DNA of 64,000 bases from Campylobacter sp. RM16189 (GTDB taxonomy: Bacteria; Campylobacterota; Campylobacteria; Campylobacterales; Campylobacteraceae). This document shows, piece by piece, positions 37,541 to 47,684 of the stretch. Made by a program: the position numbers and the translations under genes. The notes under the pieces are model-generated. The model had not been told where the DNA came from and did no database searches. It was given only the letters and a program-made list of their open reading frames with translations. The DNA lies in contig NZ_LIWR01000007.1 of the NCBI RefSeq assembly GCF_012978815.1, positions 42,919-106,918 on the forward strand, given 5' to 3'. The number at the start of each line of letters is the position of its first letter. Positions within the stretch are counted from its first letter, which is position 1.

Positions 37541-37558
37541 TTGGAACGTATTTTGCTA
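37541..37558 (+). promoter_or_regulatory. Sigma-54 promoter of flgG
   Basis: TTGGAACGTATTTTGCTA has GG at 37543-37544 and GC at 37555-37556, the correct 12-base spacing. The core differs by one base from the flgG2 promoter. It lies 51 bases upstream of flgG, so flgG can be expressed independently. Confidence 0.85.
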
Positions 37559-37608
37559 GTTAGTTATATTATAAATTATAAGAAAATTAAGAAAGGAAAT
37601 TTAAGACT

Positions 37609-38397
37609 ATGATGAGGTCAATTTACTCAGCTGCAACCGGTATGATAGCGCAGCAGACCCAAATAGACGTAACTTCACACAATATCTCAAACGTAAATAC
37701 AATGGGTTATAAAAAAAACAGAGCTGAATTTGCCGATCTTATGTATCAAGTGATGGAGTATGCTGGTACGGCTTCAAGCACTACTACAAAGAGTCCAACT
37801 GGTATAGAGGTCGGTCTTGGAGTGCGCCCTACTGCGATAACTAAAATTTTCTCTCAAGGATATTTTAAAGAGACTGGCAACAACTTAGATATGGTAATAG
37901 CTGGCAATGGTTTTTTTCAAGTGCAGCTTCCAGACGGCACTACGGCCTATACAAGAAACGGGGCTTTTAAGCTTGATAGTGAGGGAACTATAGTAAATTC
38001 CGACGGATATATTCTTCTTCCTCAGATGAGTGTTCCTGCAAATGCAACTCAAATTTCTGTAGGGGTTGATGGCACCGTATCTGTGCTTCAGTCCGGAAAC
38101 ACGGAAATGGTGCAGATAGGTCAAATTGAGCTTGCAAATTTCATAAATCCAAGCGGGCTTCACGCGATGGGCGATAACAACTACCTTCCTACAGGCTCAA
38201 GCGGCGATGTGGTAGTAGGAACGGCAGGACTTGACGGATTTGGTCAGATCAAGCAAGGATTTGTCGAGATGAGTAACGTTCAGTTGGTTGAAGAGATGAC
38301 TGATCTTATCACCGGTCAGCGTGCGTATGAAGCCAATTCAAAGGCAATAACGACAAGCGATGACATGCTTCAAATCGTAAATAATCTTAAGAGATAA
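37609..38397 (+). CDS. flgG: Flagellar distal rod protein FlgG
   Basis: A 262-residue distal rod protein, the standard length. It has RSIYSAATGMIAQQTQIDV (about 3-21) and HNISNVNTMGYKKNRAEF at the N-terminus, the DMVIAGNGFFQVQLPDG core and the C-terminal VEEMTDLITGQRAYEANSK. It starts ATG ATG with AAGGAA upstream. It belongs to the RpoN-controlled class of flagellar genes. Confidence 0.95.
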   Translation: MMRSIYSAATGMIAQQTQIDVTSHNISNVNTMGYKKNRAEFADLMYQVMEYAGTASSTTTKSPTGIEVGLGVRPTAITKIFSQGYFKETGNNLDMVIAGNGFFQVQLPDGTTAYTRNGAFKLDSEGTIVNSDGYILLPQMSVPANATQISVGVDGTVSVLQSGNTEMVQIGQIELANFINPSGLHAMGDNNYLPTGSSGDVVVGTAGLDGFGQIKQGFVEMSNVQLVEEMTDLITGQRAYEANSKAITTSDDMLQIVNNLKR

Positions 38398-38400
38398 GCC

Positions 38401-38490
38401 ATGATATATCTTATCTTGATAATCGCGCTTATCCTTGGAATTTGGGTGTTTGATGCGATATACTTTGGCGAGAGTTCAAAAGGACTATAA
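38401..38490 (+). CDS. Possible 29-residue membrane peptide
   Basis: This short frame starts three bases after flgG. It is one hydrophobic helix (IYLILIIALILGIWVFDAIYF) with a short charged end (GESSKGL). It may be co-transcribed with flgG. The only support is position, hydrophobicity and a clean start and stop. I do not recognise it. Confidence 0.35.
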   Translation: MIYLILIIALILGIWVFDAIYFGESSKGL

Positions 38491-38545
38491 AATTTAATAA
38501 AATTTGAGTAATATTCGCCTTAAATTTTAAATCGCAAGGCTAATA

Positions 38546-39208
38546 TTGAGCTTTTATACCATTTTTAAGATCACAATTCCTGTTATGCTCGGTTTTATTC
38601 CGCTTGGTATAGCCTTTGGATTGCTTGCTGAAAATATAGGCGTAGCTCCTCTTGTGACCATGGCTTTAAGCTTGATAGTATATGCCGGAGCAGGGCAATT
38701 TGCCTTGCTTTCGATGCTTAGTGCGGGTACGGGTTTGGTTGAAATTTTTATCGCAAGTTATGTTATAAATTTGCGCCATACTTTTTATTCGCTCGCCCTT
38801 TTGAAGGACTTTAAGGGGCTTAAGTTTAAATACTACAACATCTTTGCCTTAACCGATGAAAGTTTTGCGATATTTAAGACGCTTAAGATAAATTCGCAAG
38901 AAGAAAAGGACAAAGCATACACGCTTATAAATTTGCTTACTCAAACTTACTGGGTGGTCGGCACTCTGCTTGGAATTTTAGTCGGCAAGGGCATTAGGAT
39001 TGATTATAGCGGGATTGAATTTTGTCTAACGGCGCTTTTTATCGTTCTTTCTATCGAGATGTTTAAGGATGATAAAAACTACAAGCTTCTTTTCTTTTCG
39101 CTTGGACTGGGTGTGTTTGCAACCGCATTTTTCCCGCCGTCATATATGCTTTTACTATCGCTTTTCATCGGATTTACGGTTATTGTCATAGGAGATAGGG
39201 TCAAATGA
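38546..39208 (+). CDS. azlC: AzlC-family branched-chain amino-acid exporter, large subunit
   Basis: A 220-residue inner-membrane protein with about six helices. FIPLGIAFGLLAENIG (about 16-31), SLIVYAGAGQFALLSML (about 42-58) and INLRHTFYSLAL (about 73-84) are AzlC signatures. The start is TTG with AAGG upstream. It overlaps azlD by 4 bases. The two act together in amino-acid efflux. Confidence 0.88.
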   Translation: MSFYTIFKITIPVMLGFIPLGIAFGLLAENIGVAPLVTMALSLIVYAGAGQFALLSMLSAGTGLVEIFIASYVINLRHTFYSLALLKDFKGLKFKYYNIFALTDESFAIFKTLKINSQEEKDKAYTLINLLTQTYWVVGTLLGILVGKGIRIDYSGIEFCLTALFIVLSIEMFKDDKNYKLLFFSLGLGVFATAFFPPSYMLLLSLFIGFTVIVIGDRVK

Positions 39209-39558
39209 GCGATATCTTAACTTCAGGCATAAATTTAAACTCAAGCCCGCTTGTTATGTCTTTAGTTGTGCTAACCGCTACGGTTGCGACGTTTTTAACC
39301 AGAGTTACGCCGTTTTGGATATTTAAAAAGGACAAGCCAAGCAAGTGGCTTTTAAGCGTTGAGCGACATATGGGGCTTTTTATAATGGTTATTTTGGTCT
39401 TTTACGCCCTTAAGGATACCAATTTTAAGGAATTTCCTTTTGGTGGACGCGAGATCGTTTCTGCTGTTTGTGCTATATTAATTCATCTTAAATTTAAAAA
39501 TGCGCTTTTAAGCATAGTTTTTTCAACGGCTATTTATATGTTTCTTTTGAGAATTTAG
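39205..39558 (+). CDS. azlD: AzlD-family branched-chain amino-acid transport subunit
   Basis: A 117-residue protein with four helices and the AzlD pattern ATFLTRVTPFWIF (about 28-40) followed by RHMGLFIMVILVFYAL. It shares ATGA with azlC. The protein is full length. Confidence 0.85.
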   Translation: MSDILTSGINLNSSPLVMSLVVLTATVATFLTRVTPFWIFKKDKPSKWLLSVERHMGLFIMVILVFYALKDTNFKEFPFGGREIVSAVCAILIHLKFKNALLSIVFSTAIYMFLLRI

Positions 39559-39594
39559 TAGAAAAATTAAAAAATAATAAAAAAATAATATTAA

Positions 39595-39623
39595 TTGACT
39601 TTATATAGTTTAAAGTGTATAAT
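39595..39623 (+). promoter_or_regulatory. Strong sigma-70 promoter of the asparaginase gene
   Basis: TTGACT (39595-39600) and TATAAT (39618-39623) are 17 bases apart, the optimal spacing and nearly the full consensus. Such a good -35 box is unusual in Campylobacter. A 65-base leader follows. Confidence 0.75.
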
Positions 39624-39670
39624 TCAAGCTGAAATTTCAAAATACAAGATCTTGTCGGTTTGAAACTTAA

Positions 39671-40735
<1,065 letters not shown>

Positions 40736-40742
40736 AATTTAG

Positions 40743-40775
40743 AAAAAGGCGGCGAATTTATTTTGCCGCTTTTAA
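40743..40775 (+). terminator. Rho-independent terminator of the asparaginase gene
   Basis: GCGGC (40749-40753) and GCCGC (40765-40769) form a stem that is extended by A-T pairs and followed by TTTTAAATTTTT. Confidence 0.8.
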
Positions 40776-40841
40776 ATTTTTATCTTAAATTTATCCACTT
40801 TCTTTTAAAATTTTGCCAATTTTTAAACCACAAGGCTGTTT

Positions 40842-41438
40842 GTGAACTATCTTTTGTTTATAGCCACATTTTTTCCTATTAGTTTTATGCCTGGTATTAA
40901 TATGACTTTAGCTTTAAGCATAGGTCTTAGCGTAGGTTACTTTAGGGCATTACCTATGATTTTGGGTCAGCTCTTATCTGTTGGTATTGTTGCTTTCTTG
41001 TGTATTTTAGGTGCTGCTGCTCTTATGATGAAGTATGAATTTATATTTATAATTATAAAAATTTGCGGTGCTATTTATATCATATATCTTGGCATAATGC
41101 TGTTTTTTAGTAGAGGCAAGCTGGCTTTATATCGATATAATGGAGAGATGGGTAAGATTTCTTTGTTTATACATGGAATGATTATTAGTATATCAAATCC
41201 TAAAGCTTGGATATTTTTTGCTGCCATTTTACCACCGTTTATCGATAGGCAAGATCCCTTTGGAAGCGGAATCTATCTGATTATCGCATTGCTTTTGGTT
41301 ATAGAATTTATATCTCTTAGTATATATGCTCTTGGTGGAGCAGTCCTAAAAAGACTGCTCTTAAATCATCTTAGAATTTTAGAAATTTTTACAGCTTTGC
41401 TAATGTGCAGCATCGGAATTTGGATGATTGTAGGCTGA
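40842..41438 (+). CDS. LysE/RhtB-family amino-acid exporter
   Basis: A 198-residue inner-membrane protein with six helices. The N-terminal SFMPGINMTLALSIGLSVGY (about 14-33) and GAIYIIYLGIMLFFS, plus SNPKAWIFFAAILPPFID (about 117-134), are typical of LysE/RhtB exporters. The substrate cannot be assigned. It starts with GTG and has AAGG upstream. It is convergent with the next gene, with one base between stops. Confidence 0.85.
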   Translation: MNYLLFIATFFPISFMPGINMTLALSIGLSVGYFRALPMILGQLLSVGIVAFLCILGAAALMMKYEFIFIIIKICGAIYIIYLGIMLFFSRGKLALYRYNGEMGKISLFIHGMIISISNPKAWIFFAAILPPFIDRQDPFGSGIYLIIALLLVIEFISLSIYALGGAVLKRLLLNHLRILEIFTALLMCSIGIWMIVG

Positions 41439-41439
41439 T

Positions 41440-42405
41440 TTATTCAGCTACGCAAATTTCATTATTTTTGATTGCTTTGACCGTGAAATAGCTAACTACT
41501 CCTATAAAAAATAACAAGAATATAAAGGCTAAAATCCCAAAGCATAAGAAAATATCGCCCTTGTTAAGTTCATAAGCCCTTATAAATGCTATACTGGCAG
41601 CCGCTGTAGGAAAGGTAAATGCCCACCATGATAGGAAAAATTTAAGCTTCATAAAATTTTTATACATAAAAAATATAAGTCCCACAAAGAATAGTGTCAA
41701 ATTTAAAAGTATATGCGCAAACGTATCAAAGCTCCCGGCTAGTTTCATATAGCCTAAAAATGCCACAGCTGGAGGGGCGATAAATATAAATAAAGTAGGC
41801 ATAAATTTCTGAGCTAACTGATCATGAAAGATAATTCTGTAAAATATAATAGTAAATAAGACTATCCAGAAAAATACTCCTATGGAGAAGTAATACCATA
41901 AAAATTCGCTTTTACTCTCGCTTGCTATCACAACTATTAAATTTCCTACTATAGGTATAAACCAAGCCGGGTTTGAGTGGTTGATGAGCATATTTTTGTT
42001 TATCCAAAAGGCTATCACATAAAATGTAAAAAATGTTTGAAATATAAGCGCTATGTAGAATAAAATATAGTGTAAAGTGCCAATATCACGCCATAAAGCG
42101 GCTAATAAAAATAATGATATTGCAAATGCGGCAAAGAAATTTATCTTAATAGGATGATTTATTTCAGCCTTTACCTCTTCTTTATATTTTATTATTTTAA
42201 TACTATAAATTATTGTGATAATGGCAAAGATAAGACTTGTCGTTAAGCGTAAAATTTCAAATAAAAAATCAGATATCTGAACTACTAAATTTAGTTTTTC
42301 GTATGCTAACGTAAGTCCTCCAAGTCCCATAATAATGGCATATAGCATAATTGGAAAATTAGATATTTTAGAAATTTGATTTTTTGTTATAGCTGCTTGA
42401 TCCAT
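41440..42405 (-). CDS. TDT-family transporter (TehA/SLAC1-like)
   Basis: A 321-residue protein with ten predicted membrane helices. FPIMLYAIIMGLGGLTLAYEK (about 17-37, shown as a family block) and AWFIPIVGNLIVVI (about 148-161) match the tellurite-resistance/dicarboxylate/sulfite efflux (TDT) family, an anion-channel fold. The substrate is unknown. It is divergent from a Crp/Fnr-type regulator across a 165-base gap, so that regulator may control it. Confidence 0.8.
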   Translation of the reverse strand: MDQAAITKNQISKISNFPIMLYAIIMGLGGLTLAYEKLNLVVQISDFLFEILRLTTSLIFAIITIIYSIKIIKYKEEVKAEINHPIKINFFAAFAISLFLLAALWRDIGTLHYILFYIALIFQTFFTFYVIAFWINKNMLINHSNPAWFIPIVGNLIVVIASESKSEFLWYYFSIGVFFWIVLFTIIFYRIIFHDQLAQKFMPTLFIFIAPPAVAFLGYMKLAGSFDTFAHILLNLTLFFVGLIFFMYKNFMKLKFFLSWWAFTFPTAAASIAFIRAYELNKGDIFLCFGILAFIFLLFFIGVVSYFTVKAIKNNEICVAE

Positions 42406-42570
42406 AAAATTCCTTTAATTTTTTTTGCAATATTATCTTTAAATAGATCTATTTATCAGTGACAATATCACGATATTTAATGTTTTTTGGTTTTTAAAAA
42501 ATACTTAAATAAGAATTTTTTTAATATTTTTATATACAATACGACATTACACTCTGAAAAAGGAGAAGAT

Positions 42571-43212
42571 ATGCTAAATGAAGAAGATAGTAAATTTTTA
42601 GATGATAATTTTCTTTCTCAGTTTGAAATTTGTGAAGATGACAAAAAGATTATATTTCAAAGAAGTATAGTAAAAACCTTTAGAAAAGATGAAATTATAT
42701 ATACTAAAGATGGATGCAAAGGCTTTATAATGCTAAAAAACGGAAATCTAAGGGCATATATAGCATCAAGTAATTTTAAAGAGATAACCGTTTTTAGCCT
42801 AAATGAAAATGAATGTTGTATACTGTGCTCATCTTGTGTTAAAGATTCTTTTGAAATAGAGATAAATTTACAGGCCTATGAGGATACTGGTATCATCTTA
42901 ATTCCTGTAGATACTTATAAAATTTTAAGAGATAAATATCCAGATGTAATGAACTATACCTTAAGTCTTGTGTCAACTAGATTCGCAAGTGTTATAAATG
43001 TGATGGAGCAGGCTTTGTTTTCTCCTCTGGTTGAGCGTATTAGAAATTTTTTAAGTCAAAATGCCAAGAATTCAAATATAAAAATTACTCACGAACAACT
43101 TGCAAATCATATAGGAAGTGCTAGAGAAGCCGTATCAAGAGTACTAAAAGAGATGGAGAAAGAGGGTGAAATAGTTCAAAAAAGAGGGGTAATTACTTTT
43201 AAAAGTAACTAA
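42571..43212 (+). CDS. Crp/Fnr-family transcriptional regulator with Cys-rich motif
   Basis: A 213-residue protein with an N-terminal cyclic-nucleotide-binding-like domain (about 20-130) and a C-terminal winged helix (ITHEQLANHIGSAREAVSRVLKEM, about 171-194). A cysteine cluster, NECCILCSSC (about 96-105), lies in the sensor domain. A similar CCIL-x-x-SC motif recurs in Crp/Fnr proteins next to YgaP-like/rhodanese genes, which fits the DUF2892 gene downstream. A redox or sulfur/NO signal is plausible. ATG 42571 (AGGAGAA upstream) is preferred to 42487. Confidence 0.82.
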   Translation: MLNEEDSKFLDDNFLSQFEICEDDKKIIFQRSIVKTFRKDEIIYTKDGCKGFIMLKNGNLRAYIASSNFKEITVFSLNENECCILCSSCVKDSFEIEINLQAYEDTGIILIPVDTYKILRDKYPDVMNYTLSLVSTRFASVINVMEQALFSPLVERIRNFLSQNAKNSNIKITHEQLANHIGSAREAVSRVLKEMEKEGEIVQKRGVITFKSN

Positions 43213-43310
43213 AATGTAACTTTGTTGCAATTCTAAATCATTATTTGTGATATTATTTTATTTAAATAAATTGACTAAAGTGAAATGCTTTTAGTCTTGA
43301 AAGGAATAAA

Positions 43311-43487
43311 ATGTTAAGTAAAAAAAATAGAATTATTAGAGTTGTTTTGGGTGTTTTGTTGATGGCGGGTATCTGGTTTTTCTTTAAGAGCTATTGGGCT
43401 TTAATAGGACTAATACCTATCATAGTTGGTATTACAGGCTTTTGCCCAGCATGCTCGCTTCTTGGCAGATGCTCTTTAAAAAGATAA
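43311..43487 (+). CDS. DUF2892 (YgaP-like) inner-membrane protein
   Basis: A 58-residue protein with two membrane helices and the end GFCPACSLLGRCSLKR. This CPxCxxxG motif is the hallmark of DUF2892, the membrane part of YgaP-type rhodaneses. AAAGGA lies 5 bases before the ATG. It follows the Crp/Fnr gene by 98 bases and may be under its control. It has no rhodanese domain. Confidence 0.75.
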   Translation: MLSKKNRIIRVVLGVLLMAGIWFFFKSYWALIGLIPIIVGITGFCPACSLLGRCSLKR

Positions 43488-43615
43488 ATTTAGGCTAGTT
43501 TTAGCCTAAATTTTCATCTACTTACTCTACTTAAACACACTCTTTTTAAAATTTATTTGATAAATTATTTAGCTTTATTTTGCTAAAATCCATAAAATTT
43601 AAATAGGACATTATA

Positions 43616-44092
43616 ATGAATAAAGTTTGGAAATTTGGCGATAATATCGATACTGACATAATTATTGCCGCAAGGTATTTAAACACATCCGATGAAAATG
43701 AGTTGGCAAAACATATCATGGAAGATGCTGACCCTGCTTTTAGCACTAAAATCTCAAAAGGCGATATCATAGTAGCTGGTGAAAATTTTGGTTGCGGAAG
43801 CTCTAGAGAACATGCTCCTATAGCGCTTAAAGCGGCTGGAGTAGGTGCTGTTATAGCTAAATCTTATGCAAGAATTTTTTATAGAAATAGCTTTAATACG
43901 GGTCTTTTAATCCTAGAGATAAATGAAACAGATGAGATAAATGAGGGTGATGAACTTAAGATAGATGTTGATAATGGTGTTATCTTAAATTTAACTACAA
44001 AAAAAGAGTATAAATTTAGCCCGATTCCACCATTTATGCAAGAGCTTTTAAAAAGTGACGGATTAATAGAATATGCAAAAACGAGGATATAA
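43616..44092 (+). CDS. leuD: 3-isopropylmalate dehydratase small subunit
   Basis: A 158-residue subunit of the leucine pathway, of the short (archaeal/type 2) kind. [16 protein letters not shown] (about 7-22), [17 protein letters not shown] (about 55-71) and [14 protein letters not shown] are swivel-domain signatures. The partner leuC is not next to it, unlike the usual leuCD layout. leuB follows after one base. Confidence 0.93.
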   Translation: MNKVWKFGDNIDTDIIIAARYLNTSDENELAKHIMEDADPAFSTKISKGDIIVAGENFGCGSSREHAPIALKAAGVGAVIAKSYARIFYRNSFNTGLLILEINETDEINEGDELKIDVDNGVILNLTTKKEYKFSPIPPFMQELLKSDGLIEYAKTRI

Positions 44093-44093
44093 A

Positions 44094-45167
44094 ATGGCAA
44101 AAATTTATAATATAGCAGTAATAAAAGGCGACGGAATAGGCTCTGAAATAGTTGATGAGGCTATTAAAGTTTTGGATGCGTCAAGTGTAAAACATGGATT
44201 TGAGTTAAATTACAATTTTTACCTTATGGGTGGGGCTGCTATAGATGTATTTGGCGAACCTCTGCCGAGTGAGACTTTAAATGGAGCCCTTTCAAGCGAT
44301 GCAGTGCTCTTTGGGGCAATAGGCGGTCCAAAATGGGATAATCTTCCTACAGATAAGCGTCCTGAAAGTGGCTTGCTTAAACTACGCAAAGAGCTTGGAG
44401 CCTATGCGAATTTACGCCCGGCAATGATATTTGATGAGCTTGTCGACGCTAGCACGTTAAAGCCGCAAGTTCTTCAAGACGTTGATTTTATAGTTGTTCG
44501 TGAGCTAACAGGCGGCATATATTTTGGCCAACCTAGAGAAAAAAAAGACGATAGCGCATTTAATACTATGGCATATTCCAAATTTGAGATTGAGCGTATA
44601 GCAAAGGTTGCTTTTGATAGTGCAATGCTACGTAAAAAACAGGTTTGTTTAGTTGATAAGGCAAATGTACTTGAGACGAGTCAGCTATGGCGCGAAGTTG
44701 TAAATGAAGTAGCTCAAAACTATCCTGAAGTAAAAGTTGATTTTATGTATGTAGATAATGCAGCGATGCAGATTGTAAGAAGTCCGCGCCAATTTGACGT
44801 TATTTTGACTGAAAATTTATTCGGAGATATTTTAAGCGACGAGGCTAGTATGGTATGCGGGTCTATAGGACTTCTTCCAAGCGCTAGCATAGGGGGTAAG
44901 GTTGGAATTTACGAGCCTATTCATGGTTCAGCTCCGGATATTGCGGGACAAGGAATTGCTAATCCTATCGCTACTATTTTAAGTGCCGCTATGCTTTTAA
45001 GATACTCTTTGGGCGAAAAAGAGGCCGCAAATAGTATAGAAAATGCAGTTAAAATGGCTTTAGCTGAGGGTTATAGGACAAAGGATATCGCTGATTTTGG
45101 CGCTAAAGAGATATGCACCACAAGCGAGATGGGCGGAATAATAGCTAAATTTATAGGAAAACAGTGA
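44094..45167 (+). CDS. leuB: 3-isopropylmalate dehydrogenase
   Basis: A 357-residue NAD-dependent beta-decarboxylating dehydrogenase of leucine synthesis. [17 protein letters not shown] (about 7-23), [10 protein letters not shown] (about 72-81), [50 protein letters not shown] and [17 protein letters not shown] are all present. ATG 44094 (GAGG 7 bases upstream) is preferred to an in-frame ATG at 44073 inside leuD. It overlaps the next small gene. Confidence 0.96.
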   Translation: MAKIYNIAVIKGDGIGSEIVDEAIKVLDASSVKHGFELNYNFYLMGGAAIDVFGEPLPSETLNGALSSDAVLFGAIGGPKWDNLPTDKRPESGLLKLRKELGAYANLRPAMIFDELVDASTLKPQVLQDVDFIVVRELTGGIYFGQPREKKDDSAFNTMAYSKFEIERIAKVAFDSAMLRKKQVCLVDKANVLETSQLWREVVNEVAQNYPEVKVDFMYVDNAAMQIVRSPRQFDVILTENLFGDILSDEASMVCGSIGLLPSASIGGKVGIYEPIHGSAPDIAGQGIANPIATILSAAMLLRYSLGEKEAANSIENAVKMALAEGYRTKDIADFGAKEICTTSEMGGIIAKFIGKQ

Positions 45168-45409
45168 AAAATACTATCACGGAAGCTTTGATTTATGAGG
45201 CGCAAGGGCTTCAAGACGATGCTCTTTTAGTCTATAGAAATATATTAAAGAATGAGCCCGGCAACAAAGATGCTGTAAGTGCGATTAGAAGGCTTAGCGG
45301 ACTTAGAAAACGAGATCCTAATTTAAACGAGCAGATGCGTGATTTCTTTATAAATATGAAAAGCGATGAAGAGATAATAGAATTTAAAAGGTGGCTGATA
45401 AGATTATGA
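45164..45409 (+). CDS. Small TPR-like hypothetical protein (Cj0787 position)
   Basis: An 81-residue helical protein. [22 protein letters not shown] and [14 protein letters not shown] look like one tetratricopeptide repeat. It begins with GTG overlapping the leuB stop and shares ATGA with the CiaD-like gene. In C. jejuni a small gene (Cj0787) also precedes the CiaD gene. The function is unknown. Confidence 0.65.
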   Translation: MKNTITEALIYEAQGLQDDALLVYRNILKNEPGNKDAVSAIRRLSGLRKRDPNLNEQMRDFFINMKSDEEIIEFKRWLIRL

Positions 45410-45714
45410 AATTAGAAGATATTGCAAAAATGGCCATAGATGAGGTTGCGGCAGAACTTAAAGAGATAAGCTCTATCGAACATCATACAACTAAAAATGA
45501 GCAGATTAAAGATGAGCCGGAAGCAGAAAAATTTAATATAAACGGCGAAGAGATATTTTTAAAAAATTTAAAAGAGCGAATCTTGGTACTTTTTGAAGGG
45601 TTAAATGTCGTAAGTAGAGAAAATTTAGAGGATAGATTAGAGCTTACTTTGAAATTTTTAGAATTTGTACTTGCCAATGTTGAAAACAGGCTTGATAATC
45701 TCAAAACTAAATGA
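45406..45714 (+). CDS. CiaD-like protein (Cj0788 homologue)
   Basis: A 102-residue protein. It has a short N-terminal helix ([20 protein letters not shown]), a variable charged middle and a strongly conserved-looking C-terminal helix pair (NLKERILVLFEGLN and LEDRLELTLKFLEFVL). The C-terminal block and the position before cca and purU match Cj0788, which encodes the host-cell effector CiaD in C. jejuni. The N-terminal part is shorter than I recall for CiaD, so an effector role is inference. ATG 45406 (ATGA overlap) is preferred to GTG 45391. Confidence 0.65.
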   Translation: MKLEDIAKMAIDEVAAELKEISSIEHHTTKNEQIKDEPEAEKFNINGEEIFLKNLKERILVLFEGLNVVSRENLEDRLELTLKFLEFVLANVENRLDNLKTK

Positions 45715-46789
45715 GCTAAACTGGGTAAGAAATTTACTACGACCCTATACTAAACGTGCTTATATCGTGGGCGGCTCGGTTCGCGATATCTTTCTTGGAA
45801 GAAAAATAACCGATTTTGATATAGAAATTTACGATATCTCTCCTTGCAAATTTGATCAAATAATGAAAAATCATGGAGCCAGCGGAGTTGGTAAGAGCTA
45901 TTTTGTCTATAAACTAAATGGCTTTGATCTTAGCTTGCCAAGAACTGAAAATAAAGTAGGAGAGGGTCATAAGGCCTTTGATGTAAACTACTGCAATGAT
46001 GAAAAAGGCGCCTCTATGAGACGTGATTTTACCGTAAATTCTATCATGATAAATATATTTGACGGCAAAATACTTGATTTTTGGGGCGGCTTGGACGATA
46101 TTAAAAAAGGCGTTTTAAGACATATTGATGATGAGAAGTTTTGCGAAGACTCTTTAAGGGTTTTACGAGGTGTGCAGTTTAGCGCCAGATTTGATTTTAA
46201 AATCTCACAAAAAACACTAAATTTGATGAAAACAATAAGTCTAAAAGATCTAAGCAAAGATAGGATAAGCGGTGAAATGCTAAAGCTTTTTAATGCTAAA
46301 TTTCAAAGCACAGGGGCTAAATATCTTTATAAGCTTGGACTCTTTAAAGAGCTATTTGGTCTAAAATTAAGTAAAAATAAGCTGATTGATTTTCAAAAAA
46401 AGCTTATAAGTGTTGGCAAATTTAAAAAAGATCCAAGGGAATTTTTGTATCTGCTTAGAGAATTTGGGCTAAAAGAGAGAGTGATAAAGGATCTAAATTT
46501 GCCAAACAGCTTTATGTCTATTTTTAAAGAGCCATTTTTAAAAGGGCGAGTCAGCGATAAAGCCCTTTTGAGTATCGCCATAAAGATGCCTTTAAAAGAT
46601 TGGCTTGGATTAAATTCAGCAAGCTTGATAAGAAGAGCTAAAAAATTTGGTCTATACGATAGTAGGTTTGAGCCCTTTGTGGATACTGAAGAGATTTTAA
46701 GAGCAGGCTTTAAAAATGAGGCTATAGGGGCTGAAATTTTAAGACGGCAAAATTTGGCGATAGATGAGTTTTTGAAAAATAAATTTTAA
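45677..46789 (+). CDS. cca: tRNA nucleotidyltransferase / poly(A) polymerase family
   Basis: A 370-residue class II nucleotidyltransferase that probably completes tRNA 3'-CCA ends. AYIVGGSVRDIFLGRKITDFDIEIY (about 29-53, shown for identification by its GGSVRD and DxD parts) is the catalytic head. RRDFTVNSIMI and DSLRVLRGVQFSARF are further family motifs. It overlaps the CiaD-like gene by about 38 bases. ATG 45677 is my choice; the start could be nearby. Confidence 0.85.
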   Translation: MLKTGLIISKLNELNWVRNLLRPYTKRAYIVGGSVRDIFLGRKITDFDIEIYDISPCKFDQIMKNHGASGVGKSYFVYKLNGFDLSLPRTENKVGEGHKAFDVNYCNDEKGASMRRDFTVNSIMINIFDGKILDFWGGLDDIKKGVLRHIDDEKFCEDSLRVLRGVQFSARFDFKISQKTLNLMKTISLKDLSKDRISGEMLKLFNAKFQSTGAKYLYKLGLFKELFGLKLSKNKLIDFQKKLISVGKFKKDPREFLYLLREFGLKERVIKDLNLPNSFMSIFKEPFLKGRVSDKALLSIAIKMPLKDWLGLNSASLIRRAKKFGLYDSRFEPFVDTEEILRAGFKNEAIGAEILRRQNLAIDEFLKNKF

Positions 46790-46850
46790 TGGTTATAAAA
46801 GTCCAAATTGGCTAAAATAAAAGCTTTTTAAAAGATAAAAGGCAATGAAA

Positions 46851-47684
46851 ATGAAAAAATATATTCTTAAAATTGAGTGTCAGGATGAGAAGGGGCTCAT
46901 TTATAGAATTTGCGACGTAGTATTTAAATATCACCTAAATATTGAGACAAACAATGAATTTGTCGATGAGGACAACAATAGATTTTTTATGCGCGCCTCT
47001 CTTATGGGCGATATAAATACGGCCGAATTTATAGGTACGCTTGAAGCCTTCTTGCCAAAAGGCGCTATTATAGAGTGTGTGGAGGTAGCCAAAAAAGATA
47101 TCATTATACTGGCCACTAAAGAGGCGCATTGCCTTGGAGACTTGCTAATCAAGCATCATAGCGGAGAGCTAAATGCAAATATCTTAGCAGTTATTGCAAA
47201 TCGTGAAGTTTTAAAAGAGCTGGTTGAGAAATTTAATATCCCTTTTCACTATGTAAATTCTGATTGTATAGATAGACAAGAGCATGAAGAAAAGGTACTT
47301 GAAATAATGGGTCAGTATAAATTTGATTATGCTGTCCTTGCAAAGTATATGAGAATTCTTTCGCCAAATTTTGTAAAACACTATCCAAAAAAGATTATTA
47401 ATATACATCACTCGTTTTTACCTGCATTTATCGGAGCTAATCCATATAAGCAAGCTTATGAGCGAGGGGTAAAAATCATAGGGGCGACGGCTCACTTCGT
47501 AAATGATGATCTGGATGAAGGGCCTATTATCGTTCAAGACGTAATAAACGTAAATCATGAGATGAGTTGGCAGCAGATGCAAAAAGCCGGTAGAAACTGT
47601 GAAAAAAGCGTTCTTGCGGCAGCACTTGATCTGGCTCTTGAGGATAGGCTATTTGTATACAAAAACAGAGTAGTTGTCTTTTAA
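46851..47684 (+). CDS. purU: Formyltetrahydrofolate deformylase
   Basis: A 277-residue enzyme releasing formate from 10-formyl-THF. The N-terminal ACT domain (about 3-85; KIECQDEKGLIYRI) is followed by a formyltransferase fold with YAVLAKYMRILSPNFV, IINIHHSFLPAFIGANPY (catalytic His) and GATAHFVNDDLDEGPII (catalytic Asp). ATG 46851 has AAAAGG at good spacing; ATG 46845 is too close. It is coupled to trmL by a TAATG overlap. Confidence 0.93.
   Translation: MKKYILKIECQDEKGLIYRICDVVFKYHLNIETNNEFVDEDNNRFFMRASLMGDINTAEFIGTLEAFLPKGAIIECVEVAKKDIIILATKEAHCLGDLLIKHHSGELNANILAVIANREVLKELVEKFNIPFHYVNSDCIDRQEHEEKVLEIMGQYKFDYAVLAKYMRILSPNFVKHYPKKIINIHHSFLPAFIGANPYKQAYERGVKIIGATAHFVNDDLDEGPIIVQDVINVNHEMSWQQMQKAGRNCEKSVLAAALDLALEDRLFVYKNRVVVF

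Noticed and set aside
42487..42570. N-terminal extension of the Crp/Fnr regulator
   Set aside because: The extra 28 residues are Asn/Phe-rich AT noise; a clear ribosome site precedes the internal ATG at 42571.
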